64,000 nucleotides of DNA from Tianweitania aestuarii. GTDB lineage: Bacteria; Pseudomonadota; Alphaproteobacteria; Rhizobiales; Rhizobiaceae. The position numbers were made by a program, and so were the translations under genes. This document shows positions 18,669-28,233 of this stretch, one piece after another (position 1 is the first letter of the stretch; each line of letters starts with the position of its first letter). The stretch spans positions 1,426,001 through 1,490,000 of the forward strand of contig NZ_JAFMNX010000001.1 of assembly GCF_018457165.1 (NCBI RefSeq). The letters run 5' to 3'. A model generated the notes under the pieces. That model did not search any database and had not been told where the DNA came from. It saw nothing but the letters and a program-made list of their open reading frames with translations.

Positions 18669-18905
18669 CTAGAAGGCGCGGAATGTGACGATTGTCCGTG
18701 TGTCGCGGATGCCCGGAAGGATCTGGATCTTCTCGTTCACGAAGTGGCCGACATCGCCGCCATCCTCGATGTAGAACTTGGCAAGCAGATCGAACTCGCC
18801 GGCTGTGGAATAAACCTCGGACGCCAGTTCTGCATCTGAGATGGCGCGCGCCACTTCGTAGGCCTTGCCGAGCTCGCACTTGATCTGAATAAAAAACGCC
18901 TTCAT
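18669..18905 (-). CDS. Stand-alone Lrp/AsnC-type ligand-binding (RAM) domain protein
   Basis: This 78-residue protein consists only of the C-terminal alpha/beta ligand-binding domain of Lrp/AsnC regulators (KAFFIQIKCELGKAYEVARAI, AGEFDLLAKFYIE, VNEKIQILPGIRDTRT). The DNA-binding helix-turn-helix is absent. It starts at ATG 18905, preceded by GGGGG. Such short RAM proteins are common in proteobacteria and form ring-like oligomers that may bind amino acids. It lies 73 nt upstream of the ATP-grasp start in the same direction, so it could be co-transcribed with that cluster or simply adjacent. Confidence 0.85.
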   Translation of the reverse strand: MKAFFIQIKCELGKAYEVARAISDAELASEVYSTAGEFDLLAKFYIEDGGDVGHFVNEKIQILPGIRDTRTIVTFRAF

Positions 18906-19135
18906 CGCGCCCCCTGCTACCTGATGCGATACGCTCGAAACCCTCTCGGGTTCCCTGAGTCCTTCTTGGTTCCTGTGCGACAATGACTGCCTAGCGGCCG
19001 TGCAGGCAAGGAGCTTCGGCACAAATGCCTGCGTCCCAGTGTGTTTTCTGTCGCAATCACGGCTTGGATGCTAAGAAGATGGTTAGGAAGGGTGAGGCTC
19101 CGCTGGGCGAGCCTCGGTAATCGTGGCGATCGACC

Positions 19136-19855
19136 ATGCTGGTAACGGAAGGAGCTGCACGCGACGATCGGCGCAACCGTCAGCTTGCGGGCATGTTGGC
19201 GGCGATTGCAGGCGGCCTGAACGCTGCGGCTTTCCACGCCGTCGGCTTCTTTGCGGCCAATATGACCGGCAACGTCTCGCTTCTGTCCGATCATCTCGCC
19301 ATTGCGGACCTGAGCCTTGCGGGCTTTTTTCTTCTGATCGTTTTGTCTTTCGTGACCGGATCCGCTCTGTCGACCCTGCTGATCAATGCCGGGAGACGGC
19401 GCGGCAATGTCGCGATCTATGCGCACAGCATCCTGCTGGAAGGCGCGATCCTGGCAGCAGTCGGTCTCGGTGCCCTGCTGCGCGGAGGCCCGCCTTCTGC
19501 CGACCTCATCGTGATCAGTCTCAGTTTCTTGATGGGGCTTCAGAATGCCGTCGTGACACGCATTTCACAGGCGCGCGTGCGCACGACCCACGTCTCGGGC
19601 ATGCTGACCGACATTGGCATCGGCCTGGGCATGTTGGTCGATATTGCCCGCGGTGTGGAACCGCAGGACGGTGCTGCGGAAACACGCGCAAGGCTCCGCT
19701 TGCACCTCGAAACGGTCGCCGCGTTTCTTCTGGGCGGCGTCGTCGGCGTGGTTCTGTATCAGCGGATCGGCAGCGGCTCTTTGCTGCTTGCTGCCGCTTT
19801 GCTTTTGCTGATCGGCTGGCGCGCTGTTCTCAAGAGCCGCTCACCCGCAGCCTAG
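19136..19855 (+). CDS. DUF1275 (YoaK) family membrane protein
   Basis: This 239-residue integral membrane protein has six predicted hydrophobic segments. Family hallmarks are [26 protein letters not shown] near residue 22-48, [17 protein letters not shown], and [17 protein letters not shown]. The function is unknown. It stands alone, divergent from the RAM-domain gene (230-nt intergenic region), and its end overlaps the convergent tgt by 4 nt. Confidence 0.9.
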   Translation: MLVTEGAARDDRRNRQLAGMLAAIAGGLNAAAFHAVGFFAANMTGNVSLLSDHLAIADLSLAGFFLLIVLSFVTGSALSTLLINAGRRRGNVAIYAHSILLEGAILAAVGLGALLRGGPPSADLIVISLSFLMGLQNAVVTRISQARVRTTHVSGMLTDIGIGLGMLVDIARGVEPQDGAAETRARLRLHLETVAAFLLGGVVGVVLYQRIGSGSLLLAAALLLLIGWRAVLKSRSPAA

Positions 19856-20982
19856 AGCGGCGGGATGTCGCCGCGTTCCCAGCCGCCCGTCGCTTCTTCC
19901 GCAAAAGCCGAGAAGCGGCCATCCCAGATTGAAGCGCGAATACCCTGCATGAGTTGCTGGTAGTAAGCGATGTTGTTCCACGACAAGAGCATCGCGCCGA
20001 GCGCTTCCTGCGAACGCACGAGATGATGCAGATAGGCGCGGGAATAATCGCGTGCTGCCGGGCAGTCGCTTTCTTCATCCAATGGCCGATGATCGTCGGC
20101 ATGCCTGGCATTGCGCAGGTTCACGCGCCCGCGACGGGTGAACGCCAGACCATGCCGGCCGGCGCGCGTTGGCATTACGCAATCGAACATGTCGATGCCC
20201 CGCGCCACCGACTTGAGGATATCGTCGGGCGTCCCGACACCCATGAGATAACGCGGCTTTTCGGCCGGCAGAACCGGACAGGTGACGTCGAGCATCTCCA
20301 GCATGACATGCTGCGGCTCGCCAACGGCCAGCCCTCCGACCGAATAGCCCTTGAGGTCCATCGCTTTCAGAGCGGACGCTGATCGCTCGCGCAGCACCGG
20401 CTCGGCACCACCCTGAACGATGCCGAACATCGCGCGTCCCGGCTGATCGCCGAACGCCGTCTTGCAGCGCTCCGCCCAGCGCAGCGACATTTCCATGGCG
20501 CGCTCGACATCGGCGAACGGCGCCGGCAGGGCTACGCACTCATCCAGCTGCATCTGAATGTCGGAGCCAAGCAGCCCCTGGATCTCGATCGAACGCTCGG
20601 GCGACATCTCATAGCGAGCGCCGTCCACATGCGAACGGAAGGTCACGCCCTGTTCCGTCAGCTTGCGCAGCTTTGACAGTGACATGACCTGAAAGCCGCC
20701 GGAATCGGTGAGGATCGGGTGCGGCCAGCGGGCAAATTCATGCAGACCGCCCAGCCGCGCGACCCGCTCGGCGCCCGGCCGCAGCATCAGGTGATAGGTG
20801 TTGCCGAGAATGATGTCGGCACCCGTCCCGCGCACCTGGTCCATGTAAAGGGCCTTCACGGTGGCCGCCGTGCCGACCGGCATGAAGGCGGGCGTGCGCA
20901 CTGTTCCGCGCGGCATGGTTATGGCGCCCAGCCGGGCCTTGCCATCCGTTGCCTGCAGCGTGAACTGAAAGGTCTCGCTCAT
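19852..20982 (-). CDS. tgt: Queuine tRNA-ribosyltransferase Tgt (zinc site degenerate)
   Basis: Tgt exchanges guanine-34 for preQ1 in tRNAs with GUN anticodons. The protein is 376 residues with the usual core: [38 protein letters not shown], and the nucleophile region [14 protein letters not shown]. The C-terminal zinc site is unusual. Where E. coli has CDCYTC, this protein reads SDCPAAR, and the zinc His is replaced by Asn in SWNNIAYY, leaving one of four ligands. The gene overlaps queA by 4 nt, placing two successive queuosine steps together. Activity is likely, because everything else including the YSRAYLHHL context is retained. Confidence 0.95.
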   Translation of the reverse strand: MSETFQFTLQATDGKARLGAITMPRGTVRTPAFMPVGTAATVKALYMDQVRGTGADIILGNTYHLMLRPGAERVARLGGLHEFARWPHPILTDSGGFQVMSLSKLRKLTEQGVTFRSHVDGARYEMSPERSIEIQGLLGSDIQMQLDECVALPAPFADVERAMEMSLRWAERCKTAFGDQPGRAMFGIVQGGAEPVLRERSASALKAMDLKGYSVGGLAVGEPQHVMLEMLDVTCPVLPAEKPRYLMGVGTPDDILKSVARGIDMFDCVMPTRAGRHGLAFTRRGRVNLRNARHADDHRPLDEESDCPAARDYSRAYLHHLVRSQEALGAMLLSWNNIAYYQQLMQGIRASIWDGRFSAFAEEATGGWERGDIPPL

Positions 20983-22070
20983 GCCGGGACATCCTGAACA
21001 TCGTTGCGAAACAGCAGACTGGAATCGCCATAGGAATAGAAGCGGTAGCCATCGCGGATCGCGTGCGCATAAGCATCACGCATGGTGCCGAAGCCGGCAA
21101 AGGCGGAAACGAGCATGAAGAGTGTCGAGCGTGGCAGATGGAAATTGGTCATAAGAATATCGACGGCGCGGAACTGGTAGCCCGGCGTAATGAAGATGTC
21201 GGTCGGCCCCTGCCAGGGTTGGATTGTGCCATCAGGCTGAGCGGCACTTTCCAGCAGCCGCAGCGAGGTCGTGCCGACCGAAACGATCCGCCCTCCCCGA
21301 GCGCGAACCGCATTGAGCGAAGCAGCAACCTCTTCCGTGACAACACCGATCTCGGAATGCATCTTGTGATCGGCAGTATCGTCCGCCTTCACCGGAAGGA
21401 ATGTGCCGGCCCCGACATGCAGCGTTACGAAATGCCGCGAGATACCGGCGTCATCCAGCGCGGCCATCAGGTCAGGCGTGAAATGCAAGCCGGCCGTGGG
21501 CGCTGCGACAGCACCTTCCTGGTCTGCATAGATCGTCTGGTAATCGGCACGATCACGCGCGTCTTCAGGACGCTTGGAGGCGATGTAAGGCGGGAGCGGT
21601 ATATGGCCGACGGCGTGCAGGGCCTCATCGAGAGCAGGCCCCGACAGGTCAAAGGCCAGTTCCACCTCGCCCGCCTCGCCTTTCTCCACCACCGTGGCAT
21701 TCAGTGCGCCGCTCATGCAAGCCTCGGCAGAATGCCCGAAGGCGATACGGTCGCCGACCGCAAGCCGCTTTGCCGGGCGCATGAATGCCCGCCACCGATC
21801 CGCCGCAACACGCATATGCAAGGTCGCGTCCACCGCAGACCTGTTCTCGGCCCTAGTACGGATGCCGTGCAGTTGTGCGGGAATGACCTTTGTATCGTTG
21901 AAGACCAGCGCGTCGCCTGGGCGCAGCAGCTTGGGCAGATCAAACACGTTGCGATCACCGAGCGTGCCACCTTCCCCGACAACCAGCATGCGTGCACTGT
22001 CGCGCGGATCGGCGGGACGAAGCGCGATCCGTTCATCGGGCAGGTCGAAATCGAAGAGGTCGACTTTCAT
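20979..22070 (-). CDS. queA: S-adenosylmethionine:tRNA ribosyltransferase-isomerase QueA
   Basis: QueA transfers the ribosyl group of SAM to 7-aminomethyl-7-deazaguanine in tRNA, making epoxyqueuosine. At 363 residues it has normal length. Signatures are [20 protein letters not shown], the first-domain [35 protein letters not shown]-like [15 protein letters not shown], and [10 protein letters not shown]. It is coupled to tgt by an ATGA overlap and overlaps the upstream membrane-protein gene by 1 nt. Confidence 0.97.
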   Translation of the reverse strand: MKVDLFDFDLPDERIALRPADPRDSARMLVVGEGGTLGDRNVFDLPKLLRPGDALVFNDTKVIPAQLHGIRTRAENRSAVDATLHMRVAADRWRAFMRPAKRLAVGDRIAFGHSAEACMSGALNATVVEKGEAGEVELAFDLSGPALDEALHAVGHIPLPPYIASKRPEDARDRADYQTIYADQEGAVAAPTAGLHFTPDLMAALDDAGISRHFVTLHVGAGTFLPVKADDTADHKMHSEIGVVTEEVAASLNAVRARGGRIVSVGTTSLRLLESAAQPDGTIQPWQGPTDIFITPGYQFRAVDILMTNFHLPRSTLFMLVSAFAGFGTMRDAYAHAIRDGYRFYSYGDSSLLFRNDVQDVPA

Positions 22071-22519
22071 CAGGTAAAGCGGATCATCAAGGCGCCGGAC
22101 AAGAGCAGCAGCGCACCCATCACCCGGCCAAGCGAGATTTCGCGCACGGCGAGCCCAAGAAAGCCGATCCGATCAAGAAACATGCTGGCGAGCAATTGGC
22201 CCGTCATGAGAAAAGCCATGAGCGCCGCAGCGCCAAGACGTGGGATCAGCATGATCGACGTCGTCACGTAAACGGCGCCGAGCAAGCCACCCGCAATAAA
22301 CAGCCAGGGTGCAGGCGCACGAAAACTCGGTGCGGTGCCCTGCACGCGCGTCATCACCGCCGTTGCGACGATGAGAATGAATGTTCCGGCAATAAAGGAA
22401 ACACAGGCCGCTGCCAGCGGCATCCCCAGGCCCCGACCCAACTGTGTGTTGATCGGGGCCTGGAAGGCAATAAGCGCTCCGGACAGAATGCCGAGCAGTG
22501 ACCAGAGCAGCTGCGTCAT
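22070..22519 (-). CDS. YdcZ/DUF606 family DMT-type membrane protein
   Basis: This small 149-residue integral membrane protein has about five hydrophobic segments and belongs to the DUF606 family of the drug/metabolite transporter superfamily. Features are [21 protein letters not shown] at the N-terminus and [20 protein letters not shown] in the middle. The substrate is unknown. Its stop overlaps the queA start by 1 nt and it follows ppiB by 9 nt, so it belongs to the coaD-to-tgt transcription run, which may be incidental. Confidence 0.85.
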   Translation of the reverse strand: MTQLLWSLLGILSGALIAFQAPINTQLGRGLGMPLAAACVSFIAGTFILIVATAVMTRVQGTAPSFRAPAPWLFIAGGLLGAVYVTTSIMLIPRLGAAALMAFLMTGQLLASMFLDRIGFLGLAVREISLGRVMGALLLLSGALMIRFT

Positions 22520-22528
22520 AGGAAAGCC

Positions 22529-23044
22529 TTAGGCGGCGACGTCGGCCGCGACCTTGAGCGACGTGATCTTGTCGGGATCCTGGACCGGCTCGCCGCGCTT
22601 GATCTTGTCGACATTCTCCATGCCTTCGATGACCTGGCCCCAGACCGTGTACTGACGGTTCAGGAAGGCAGCATTCTCGAAGCAGATGAAGAACTGCGAG
22701 TTGGCCGAGTTCGGGCTCTGCGAACGCGCCATCGAGCAGGTGCCACGGCTGTGGTTCATGTTGTTGAACTCAGCCTTTAGGTCCGGCTTCTCGGAACCGC
22801 CCATGCCGGCACGCGACGGGTTGAAGCTGGACGAGGTCGAATTGCCGAACTTCACGTCGCCGGTCTGGGCCATGAAGCCGTCGATGACGCGGTGGAAGAC
22901 GACGCCATCATAAGCGCCTTCACGAGCCAGTTCCTTGATGCGGCCGACATGGCCGGGAGCCAAATCGGGGAACAGTTCGATAACAACCTTGCCCTTGGTC
23001 GTTTCCATGACCAGCGTGTTTTCGGGATCCTTGATCTCAGCCAT
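22529..23044 (-). CDS. ppiB: Cytoplasmic cyclophilin-type peptidyl-prolyl isomerase
   Basis: This 171-residue cyclophilin without a signal peptide catalyses cis/trans isomerisation of prolyl bonds. Active-site motifs are FHRVIDGFMAQTGD, the region SRGTCSMARSQSPNSANSQFFI, and VWGQVIEGMENVDKI. It lies 50 nt downstream of a secreted paralogue, so the pair covers both compartments. Confidence 0.94.
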   Translation of the reverse strand: MAEIKDPENTLVMETTKGKVVIELFPDLAPGHVGRIKELAREGAYDGVVFHRVIDGFMAQTGDVKFGNSTSSSFNPSRAGMGGSEKPDLKAEFNNMNHSRGTCSMARSQSPNSANSQFFICFENAAFLNRQYTVWGQVIEGMENVDKIKRGEPVQDPDKITSLKVAADVAA

Positions 23045-23094
23045 GTGAGCTCCTTGTCTGGGGCGCCAGGATCGGCGCCGCTTGCTTGATGGTG

Positions 23095-23685
23095 TTACTT
23101 GGTGTCGCCAGCGATGCGCGCCTTGATGATGCGGTCCGGCTCGCTGACCGAGCCATTGTCCGACGGATCGCCGCGCTTGATCGAATCGATCAGGTCGAGG
23201 CCCTTTTCGACCTTGCCGACGATCGTATATTCGCCGTCCAGCGGAGGAGCCGGGGCGAACATGATGAAGAACTGCGAGTTGGCGGAATCCGGGTTCTGCG
23301 AACGCGCCATACCGACGGTGCCGCGCACGAAGTGTTCCTGCGAGAACTCGGCCGGAAGGTCCGGCAGCTCGGAACCGCCCGTGCCCACAGCCGCAGCCTT
23401 GTAGCCATCTTCCATGTCGCCATACTGGACGTCGCCGGTCTGGGCCATGAAGCCTTCGATCACGCGATGAAAGGCGACATTGTCATAGGCACCTTCGCGC
23501 ACCAGAGCCTTGATCTGCTCCACGTGCTTCGGCGCGAGGTCCGGGCGAAGCGCGATCGTCACGTCGCCATTCTTCAGGGTGAGTACGAGCGTATCCTGAG
23601 GGCTGGCAGCAAGCGCGGGTGCGCTCCCTACTGCCCATGAAAGCGCGAACGCAAGGGCGAGCGAGGCGAGCCTGAACATGCGCAT
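23095..23685 (-). CDS. ppiA: Periplasmic cyclophilin-type peptidyl-prolyl isomerase
   Basis: This 196-residue cyclophilin has an N-terminal signal peptide (MRMFRLASLALAFALSW, cleavage near APALA). Core motifs are AFHRVIEGFMAQTGD, RGTVGMARSQNPDSANSQFF and YTIVGKVEKGLD. I chose ATG 23685 because GGGAG lies 8 nt upstream. An in-frame ATG at 23703 overlaps the coaD stop as TAATG and would put charged residues before the signal. It is likely to assist outer-membrane or periplasmic protein folding. Confidence 0.92.
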   Translation of the reverse strand: MRMFRLASLALAFALSWAVGSAPALAASPQDTLVLTLKNGDVTIALRPDLAPKHVEQIKALVREGAYDNVAFHRVIEGFMAQTGDVQYGDMEDGYKAAAVGTGGSELPDLPAEFSQEHFVRGTVGMARSQNPDSANSQFFIMFAPAPPLDGEYTIVGKVEKGLDLIDSIKRGDPSDNGSVSEPDRIIKARIAGDTK

Positions 23686-23702
23686 AAAACGGTCTCCCAA
23701 CA

Positions 23703-24203
23703 TTATTTCTTGAACTTGGCTTCCAGCGCGGATGCGACGGAAACTGGGACGAAAGGTCGGACATCGCCGCCCATCGCGGCTATCTGCCTCACAAGTGTGG
23801 CAGTTATGGTGCGAACGGAAGGGCTGGCCGGCACAAAAATCGTTTGCAGCTCCGGCGCCATGGTTTCGTTCATGCCCGCCATCTGCATTTCATAGTCGAG
23901 ATCGGTGCCATCCCGCAGTCCGCGGATCATGATCCCGGCCTCGCGCTTGCGCGCCGCATCGATCAGGAGCCCTTCGAAGGCGATCACCGACAAGCGCTCG
24001 GCCGAAGAGCCGAGTTCGTCTCGGGCCGCGGTCTCGATCAGACCCACTCGTTCGTCGAAAGAAAACAACGGCGTCTTGGACGCCTGGATGCCGATCGCGA
24101 CGAGAACCTTGTCGGCAACGGCAAGCGCTCCCTTGAGCACATCGAGGTGCCCGTTGGTCAAAGGATCGAACGATCCGGCATAGATGGCGACACGCTGCGT
24201 CAT
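23703..24203 (-). CDS. coaD: Phosphopantetheine adenylyltransferase CoaD
   Basis: CoaD catalyses the penultimate step of coenzyme A synthesis (4'-phosphopantetheine plus ATP to dephospho-CoA). At 166 residues it has normal length. The nucleotidyltransferase motif [19 protein letters not shown] contains the T/HxGH-type signature, with [19 protein letters not shown] in mid-protein. It is probably the first gene of a minus-strand operon continuing into the cyclophilins and queA/tgt. Confidence 0.97.
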   Translation of the reverse strand: MTQRVAIYAGSFDPLTNGHLDVLKGALAVADKVLVAIGIQASKTPLFSFDERVGLIETAARDELGSSAERLSVIAFEGLLIDAARKREAGIMIRGLRDGTDLDYEMQMAGMNETMAPELQTIFVPASPSVRTITATLVRQIAAMGGDVRPFVPVSVASALEAKFKK

Positions 24204-24360
24204 GCCGCGCTTCTAATCTTCGCCCGAGTCAAAGGCAAACAGCTTTGGCGCTCCAACCACAGCTCGCTCACGGACAGGTGAGACCAACCAGCAAAGCAAA
24301 TGCAAAATCAAGTGGAACCGAAAGAACGTCAACTGGTTATTGAGCCAGGAGAATAACCCC

Positions 24361-24519
24361 ATGATGATCTTGATGCTCGCCGCCGCCATGACCATTGCCA
24401 TGCTGATTGCGACCGTGTTCGGGCTCCACCAGGAAGCACAGCACGTCAAGCAAACCGTCAAGAGCGATCGCATGAACCGCTTCGGCCCTAACTTCCAGCA
24501 GCCTTACCGCTACAAGTAA
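24361..24519 (+). CDS. Small single-pass membrane protein (52 aa), unknown function
   Basis: This short gene begins MMILMLAAAMTIAMLIATVFG, a single hydrophobic segment (residues 1-21), and continues with a polar tail (HQEAQHVKQTVKSDRMNRFGPNFQQPYRYK, shown here only for its charge pattern in two parts: His/Gln/Lys-rich, then aromatic-rich). Support comes from AGGAGA 8 nt before the ATG, a stop followed 21 nt later by a strong terminator, and an isolated position between divergently placed coaD and convergent gyrA. I do not recognise the family. The coding call rests on this context, not on homology. Confidence 0.65.
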   Translation: MMILMLAAAMTIAMLIATVFGLHQEAQHVKQTVKSDRMNRFGPNFQQPYRYK

Positions 24520-24540
24520 GGCGCGCCGTTCAAATAAGAA

Positions 24541-24570
24541 AAAGGGACGCTCCTCCCAGCGTCCCTTTTT
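24541..24570. terminator. Strong intrinsic terminator, bidirectional
   Basis: An 11-bp stem (AAAGGGACGCT/AGCGTCCCTTT) with a 6-nt loop is followed by TT-C-TTT on the plus strand and, on the minus strand, by a T-run from the A-rich flank (TTTTTCTTATT). It lies between the convergent small membrane protein gene and gyrA, so it can end both transcripts. Confidence 0.85.
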
Positions 24571-24595
24571 CTTTGTCTGCAATCCTGCCGCGATC

Positions 24596-27352
24596 TTATT
24601 CGATCTCGGCGACCGGAAGCGGATCTTCCCCATCCTCGACCTGAGGTTCGGAAATGCGCTCGACCGAAACGACGCGTTCGTCCTTCGCAGTCACGAAGAC
24701 CTTCACGCCCTTGGTAGCACGGCTCGCCATCCGGATGCCACCGACTGGAACGCGGATAACCTGCCCGCCATTCGACACCAGCATGATCTCATCCGCGGAT
24801 TCGACCGGGAAAGCGGCTACCAAACGACCAATTTCGTTGGTCTTGGACACGTCAGTTGCCCGAATGCCCTTGCCGCCGCGACCCGTGACGCGGAAATCAT
24901 AAGACGATGAGCGCTTGCCATAACCCCGTTCGGTGACGGTCAGCACCATCTCCTCGCGCGCTTTCAGCTCTTCATAACGCTCGTCGCCGAGATCGCCTTC
25001 AACCGCCACATCCTCGACCGGCGTCACGACCTCTTCTTCGTCGCCCGTCAGAGCACGACGCTCATTGGCTGCGCGCTTGAGGTAAGCAACGCGCTCCCAA
25101 GCCTCGGATTCAACGCCATGCAGGATCGTCATCGAGATCGCGCGATCGTCCTCCGCCATGTTGATGCCGCGCACGCCAACCGAATTACGGCTGGAAAACA
25201 CGCGAACATCGCCAACGGGGAAGCGGATGCACTGGCCGGATGCAGCGGTCAGCAGAACATCGTCGGTGTCCGTGCAGGTCGCAACGCCGAGAATCTCGTC
25301 GCCCGCTTCTTCAAGCTTCATCGCGATCTTGCCGTTGCGATTGACCTGAACGAAGTCAGACAGCTTGTTGCGGCGAACGGTGCCGCGCGTCGTCGCGAAC
25401 ATGACATCCAGGTTGCCCCAGCTGTCTTCATCCTCCGGTAGAGGCATGATCGTTGTGATGCGCTCACCCTGCTCCAGCGGCAGCATGTTAATCAGCGCCT
25501 TGCCGCGTGACTGCGGATTGCCGATCGGCAGACGCCAGACCTTTTCCTTGTAGACGATGCCGCGCGACGAGAAGAACAGCACCGGCGTATGCGTATTGGC
25601 CACGAACAACCGCGTGACGAAATCTTCATCACGCGTCGACATGCCAGAGCGGCCTTTGCCGCCACGGCGTTGCGAACGGTACAGTGAAAGCGGCACACGC
25701 TTGATGTAGCCGGTGTGGCTGACGGTCACGACCATGTCCTCGCGGGCAATGAGGTCTTCGTCCTCCATGTCCGCGCCGCCTTCGACGAGCTCCGTGCGAC
25801 GTGGCGTACCGAATTCGTCGCGCACCGCTGCGAGCTCGTCCTTGACGATCGTCATGATGCGAACGCGCGACGACAGAATGTCGAGATAATCGGAAATCTC
25901 GGCGCCGATCTTGTTCAGCTCATCGGCAATTTCATCGCGGCCGAGCGCGGTCAGGCGCTGCAGTCGCAGTTCGAGAATGGCGCGAGCCTGTTCTTCCGAC
26001 AGGTTATAGGTGCCGTCCTCGTTGATCTTGTGGCGCGGGTCGTCGATCAGGCGGATCAACGCCTCGACGTCCTGTGCCGGCCAACGCCGTTCCATCAATT
26101 GGTCGCGCGCGGTCTGTGGATCCGGTGCCTTGCGGATCAGAGCGATGACCTCGTCGATATTGGCGACGGCGATGGCCAGACCAACCAAGATATGCGCGCG
26201 GTCACGAACCTTGCGCAGCAGATACTTGGTGCGACGGCTGATCACATCCTCGCGGAAGGCAATAAAGGCCTTCAGGATATCGATCAGGTTCAGCACTTCC
26301 GGCTTGCCGCCGTTCAGCGCAACCATGTTGCAGCCGAAAGAGGTCTGCAGCGGCGTGAAGCGGTAAAGCTGGTTCAGCACGACTTCCGCATTGGCGTCGC
26401 GCTTCAGTTCGATCACGACGCGGTAGCCCTGACGGTCGCTCTCGTCGCGAATGTCGGAGATGCCCTCGATGCGCTTGTCGCGCACCAGCTCGGCCATCTT
26501 CTCGATCATGGAAGCCTTGTTCACCTGGAACGGCACTTCCGTGACGACGATCGCCTCGCGCTCGGCACGAACTGTTTCCGTGTGGACCTTGCCGCGCATC
26601 AGCACCGAGCCACGCCCGGTGGAATAGGCGGACTGAATGCCGGAGCGGCCGAGGATCAAGGCACCCGTCGGAAAATCAGGACCGGGAATGATGTCCATCA
26701 GTTCGGTCAGATCGAGCGCCGGATTGTCGATCAGCGCGATCGTGCCGTTGATGATCTCAGCCAGGTTGTGCGGCGGAATATTGGTCGCCATGCCAACCGC
26801 AATACCACCCGATCCATTGACCAACAGGTTGGGGAAGCGCGCCGGCAGAACCTTTGGTTCTGAGCCAGATGAATCATAGGTTTCCTGGAAATCGACCGTA
26901 TCCTTGTCGATGTCTTCCAGAAGCTCGTGGGCAACCTTGGTCAACCGCGCTTCGGTATAGCGCATGGCCGCCGGGCTATCGCCGTCGATCGAGCCGAAGT
27001 TGCCCTGCCCGTCGATGAGCGGCACGCGCAAAGACCAGTCCTGCGCCATGCGAACAAGAGCGTCATAGATCGAAGCGTCGCCATGCGGATGGTATTTACC
27101 CATCACATCGGCAACAGGTCGCGCCGATTTCACATATTTGCGGTTCCAGTGGTAACCACTGTCATACGACGCGAACATGATGCGGCGGTGGACGGGTTTC
27201 AAACCATCGCGAACATCGGGCAGCGCACGGCTCACGATCACGCTCATCGCATAATCGAGATACGAACGCTGCATCTCCTCCATGATGGAGATTGGCTCGA
27301 TGCCGTTCGGGCTACCGTCGCCGGGGACGCGCGGAGTCGTTTGATCTGTCAA
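24596..27352 (-). CDS. gyrA: DNA gyrase subunit A
   Basis: GyrA is the breakage-reunion subunit of the type II topoisomerase that introduces negative supercoils. At 918 residues it is long but within the family range. The motifs are intact: [16 protein letters not shown], the quinolone region [13 protein letters not shown] with Ala93 where E. coli has Ser83 and with Asp97, the catalytic Tyr in [10 protein letters not shown], and the C-terminal beta-pinwheel with GRGGKG boxes. The start is TTG 27352 ([10 protein letters not shown] follows); an in-frame stop lies eight codons upstream and no ATG intervenes. The acidic tail is [12 protein letters not shown]. Confidence 0.97.
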   Translation of the reverse strand: MTDQTTPRVPGDGSPNGIEPISIMEEMQRSYLDYAMSVIVSRALPDVRDGLKPVHRRIMFASYDSGYHWNRKYVKSARPVADVMGKYHPHGDASIYDALVRMAQDWSLRVPLIDGQGNFGSIDGDSPAAMRYTEARLTKVAHELLEDIDKDTVDFQETYDSSGSEPKVLPARFPNLLVNGSGGIAVGMATNIPPHNLAEIINGTIALIDNPALDLTELMDIIPGPDFPTGALILGRSGIQSAYSTGRGSVLMRGKVHTETVRAEREAIVVTEVPFQVNKASMIEKMAELVRDKRIEGISDIRDESDRQGYRVVIELKRDANAEVVLNQLYRFTPLQTSFGCNMVALNGGKPEVLNLIDILKAFIAFREDVISRRTKYLLRKVRDRAHILVGLAIAVANIDEVIALIRKAPDPQTARDQLMERRWPAQDVEALIRLIDDPRHKINEDGTYNLSEEQARAILELRLQRLTALGRDEIADELNKIGAEISDYLDILSSRVRIMTIVKDELAAVRDEFGTPRRTELVEGGADMEDEDLIAREDMVVTVSHTGYIKRVPLSLYRSQRRGGKGRSGMSTRDEDFVTRLFVANTHTPVLFFSSRGIVYKEKVWRLPIGNPQSRGKALINMLPLEQGERITTIMPLPEDEDSWGNLDVMFATTRGTVRRNKLSDFVQVNRNGKIAMKLEEAGDEILGVATCTDTDDVLLTAASGQCIRFPVGDVRVFSSRNSVGVRGINMAEDDRAISMTILHGVESEAWERVAYLKRAANERRALTGDEEEVVTPVEDVAVEGDLGDERYEELKAREEMVLTVTERGYGKRSSSYDFRVTGRGGKGIRATDVSKTNEIGRLVAAFPVESADEIMLVSNGGQVIRVPVGGIRMASRATKGVKVFVTAKDERVVSVERISEPQVEDGEDPLPVAEIE

Positions 27353-27388
27353 CTTAGAAGTACCGATCGCTAGGAATCATCAGGCATT

Positions 27389-27416
27389 TATATAGGAAGT
27401 CATCTCCGGACACCAA
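27389..27416 (-). promoter_or_regulatory. Candidate gyrA promoter
   Basis: On the minus strand TTGGTG (complement of 27411-27416) is followed after 16 nt by TATATA (complement of 27389-27394), with initiation expected about 30 nt upstream of the TTG start. The A/T-rich -10 stands out in otherwise GC-rich DNA. The -35 is imperfect. Confidence 0.4.
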
Positions 27417-27603
27417 TTCGGCAGGAGCGATTCCCACAGCAAAGCGGATCGAAAAGGCTTGGAATAACAAAGCGATAGCTTTCGCCTCTGCCGGTTGGTA
27501 GGAGGCAAGCAAAAAAAGCATGATGCGGATGCGCGAAAACACCCGCAAAACGGGATCAGCCTTGCTGACACGACGCGCCATTTAACTGGATGAGAAAGCG
27601 CAA

Positions 27604-28233
27604 ATGCCTGACTTCGAAAGCGCCTTCAACGCCTTTGTGACGATCCTGGTGACGATCGATCCGCCTGGGCTGGCGCCTCTGTTTCTCGCCATCACTGCGG
27701 GAATGAACCGCTCGCAACGGCTTCAGGTCGGCGTGCGCGCCTCCATCATCGGCTTCGCCATTCTGGCTCTTTTCGCGCTGGGCGGCACCGTCATCCTGAC
27801 GGCGTTCGGCATCACGCTGCCGGCGTTCCGCACGGCAGGCGGCCTCCTCCTGTTCTTTATCGCTTTCGAGATGATCTTCGAGCGCAGACAAGAGCGCCAT
27901 GAGCGGAGCGCTACGACCGCAGTGACGCGCGACATGATCCGCAACATCGCCGCCTTCCCGCTGGCAATCCCGCTCATCGCCGGCCCGGGAGCAATCTCCG
28001 CAACGGTTCTGTTGTCGGGCGGCTTCACCACACCCCTGGCGAAGCTCGCCTTTGTCGGCATCCTGATGGCCTGTCTGGCCATCACCGCTCTGGTTCTCGC
28101 GCTCGCCCACCGCGTCGACCGCTTCCTCGGCGAAACGGGGCGTTCGATCCTGACGCGATTGCTCGGCGTGCTGCTTGCCGCCTTGGCCGTTCAGTTCGTG
28201 GCCGACGGGATCAGGGCTTTGGTTGCGGCTTAG
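27604..28233 (+). CDS. MarC family integral membrane protein
   Basis: This 209-residue six-helix membrane protein of the MarC/UPF0056 family shows TILVTIDPPGLAPLFLAIT near the N-terminus, RTAGGLLLFFIAFEMIF, and AIPLIAGPGAISATVLL in the second half. The family was once linked to multiple antibiotic resistance, but that role was not confirmed; the function is unknown. Its last 23 nt overlap the convergent eipB gene. Confidence 0.92.
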   Translation: MPDFESAFNAFVTILVTIDPPGLAPLFLAITAGMNRSQRLQVGVRASIIGFAILALFALGGTVILTAFGITLPAFRTAGGLLLFFIAFEMIFERRQERHERSATTAVTRDMIRNIAAFPLAIPLIAGPGAISATVLLSGGFTTPLAKLAFVGILMACLAITALVLALAHRVDRFLGETGRSILTRLLGVLLAALAVQFVADGIRALVAA

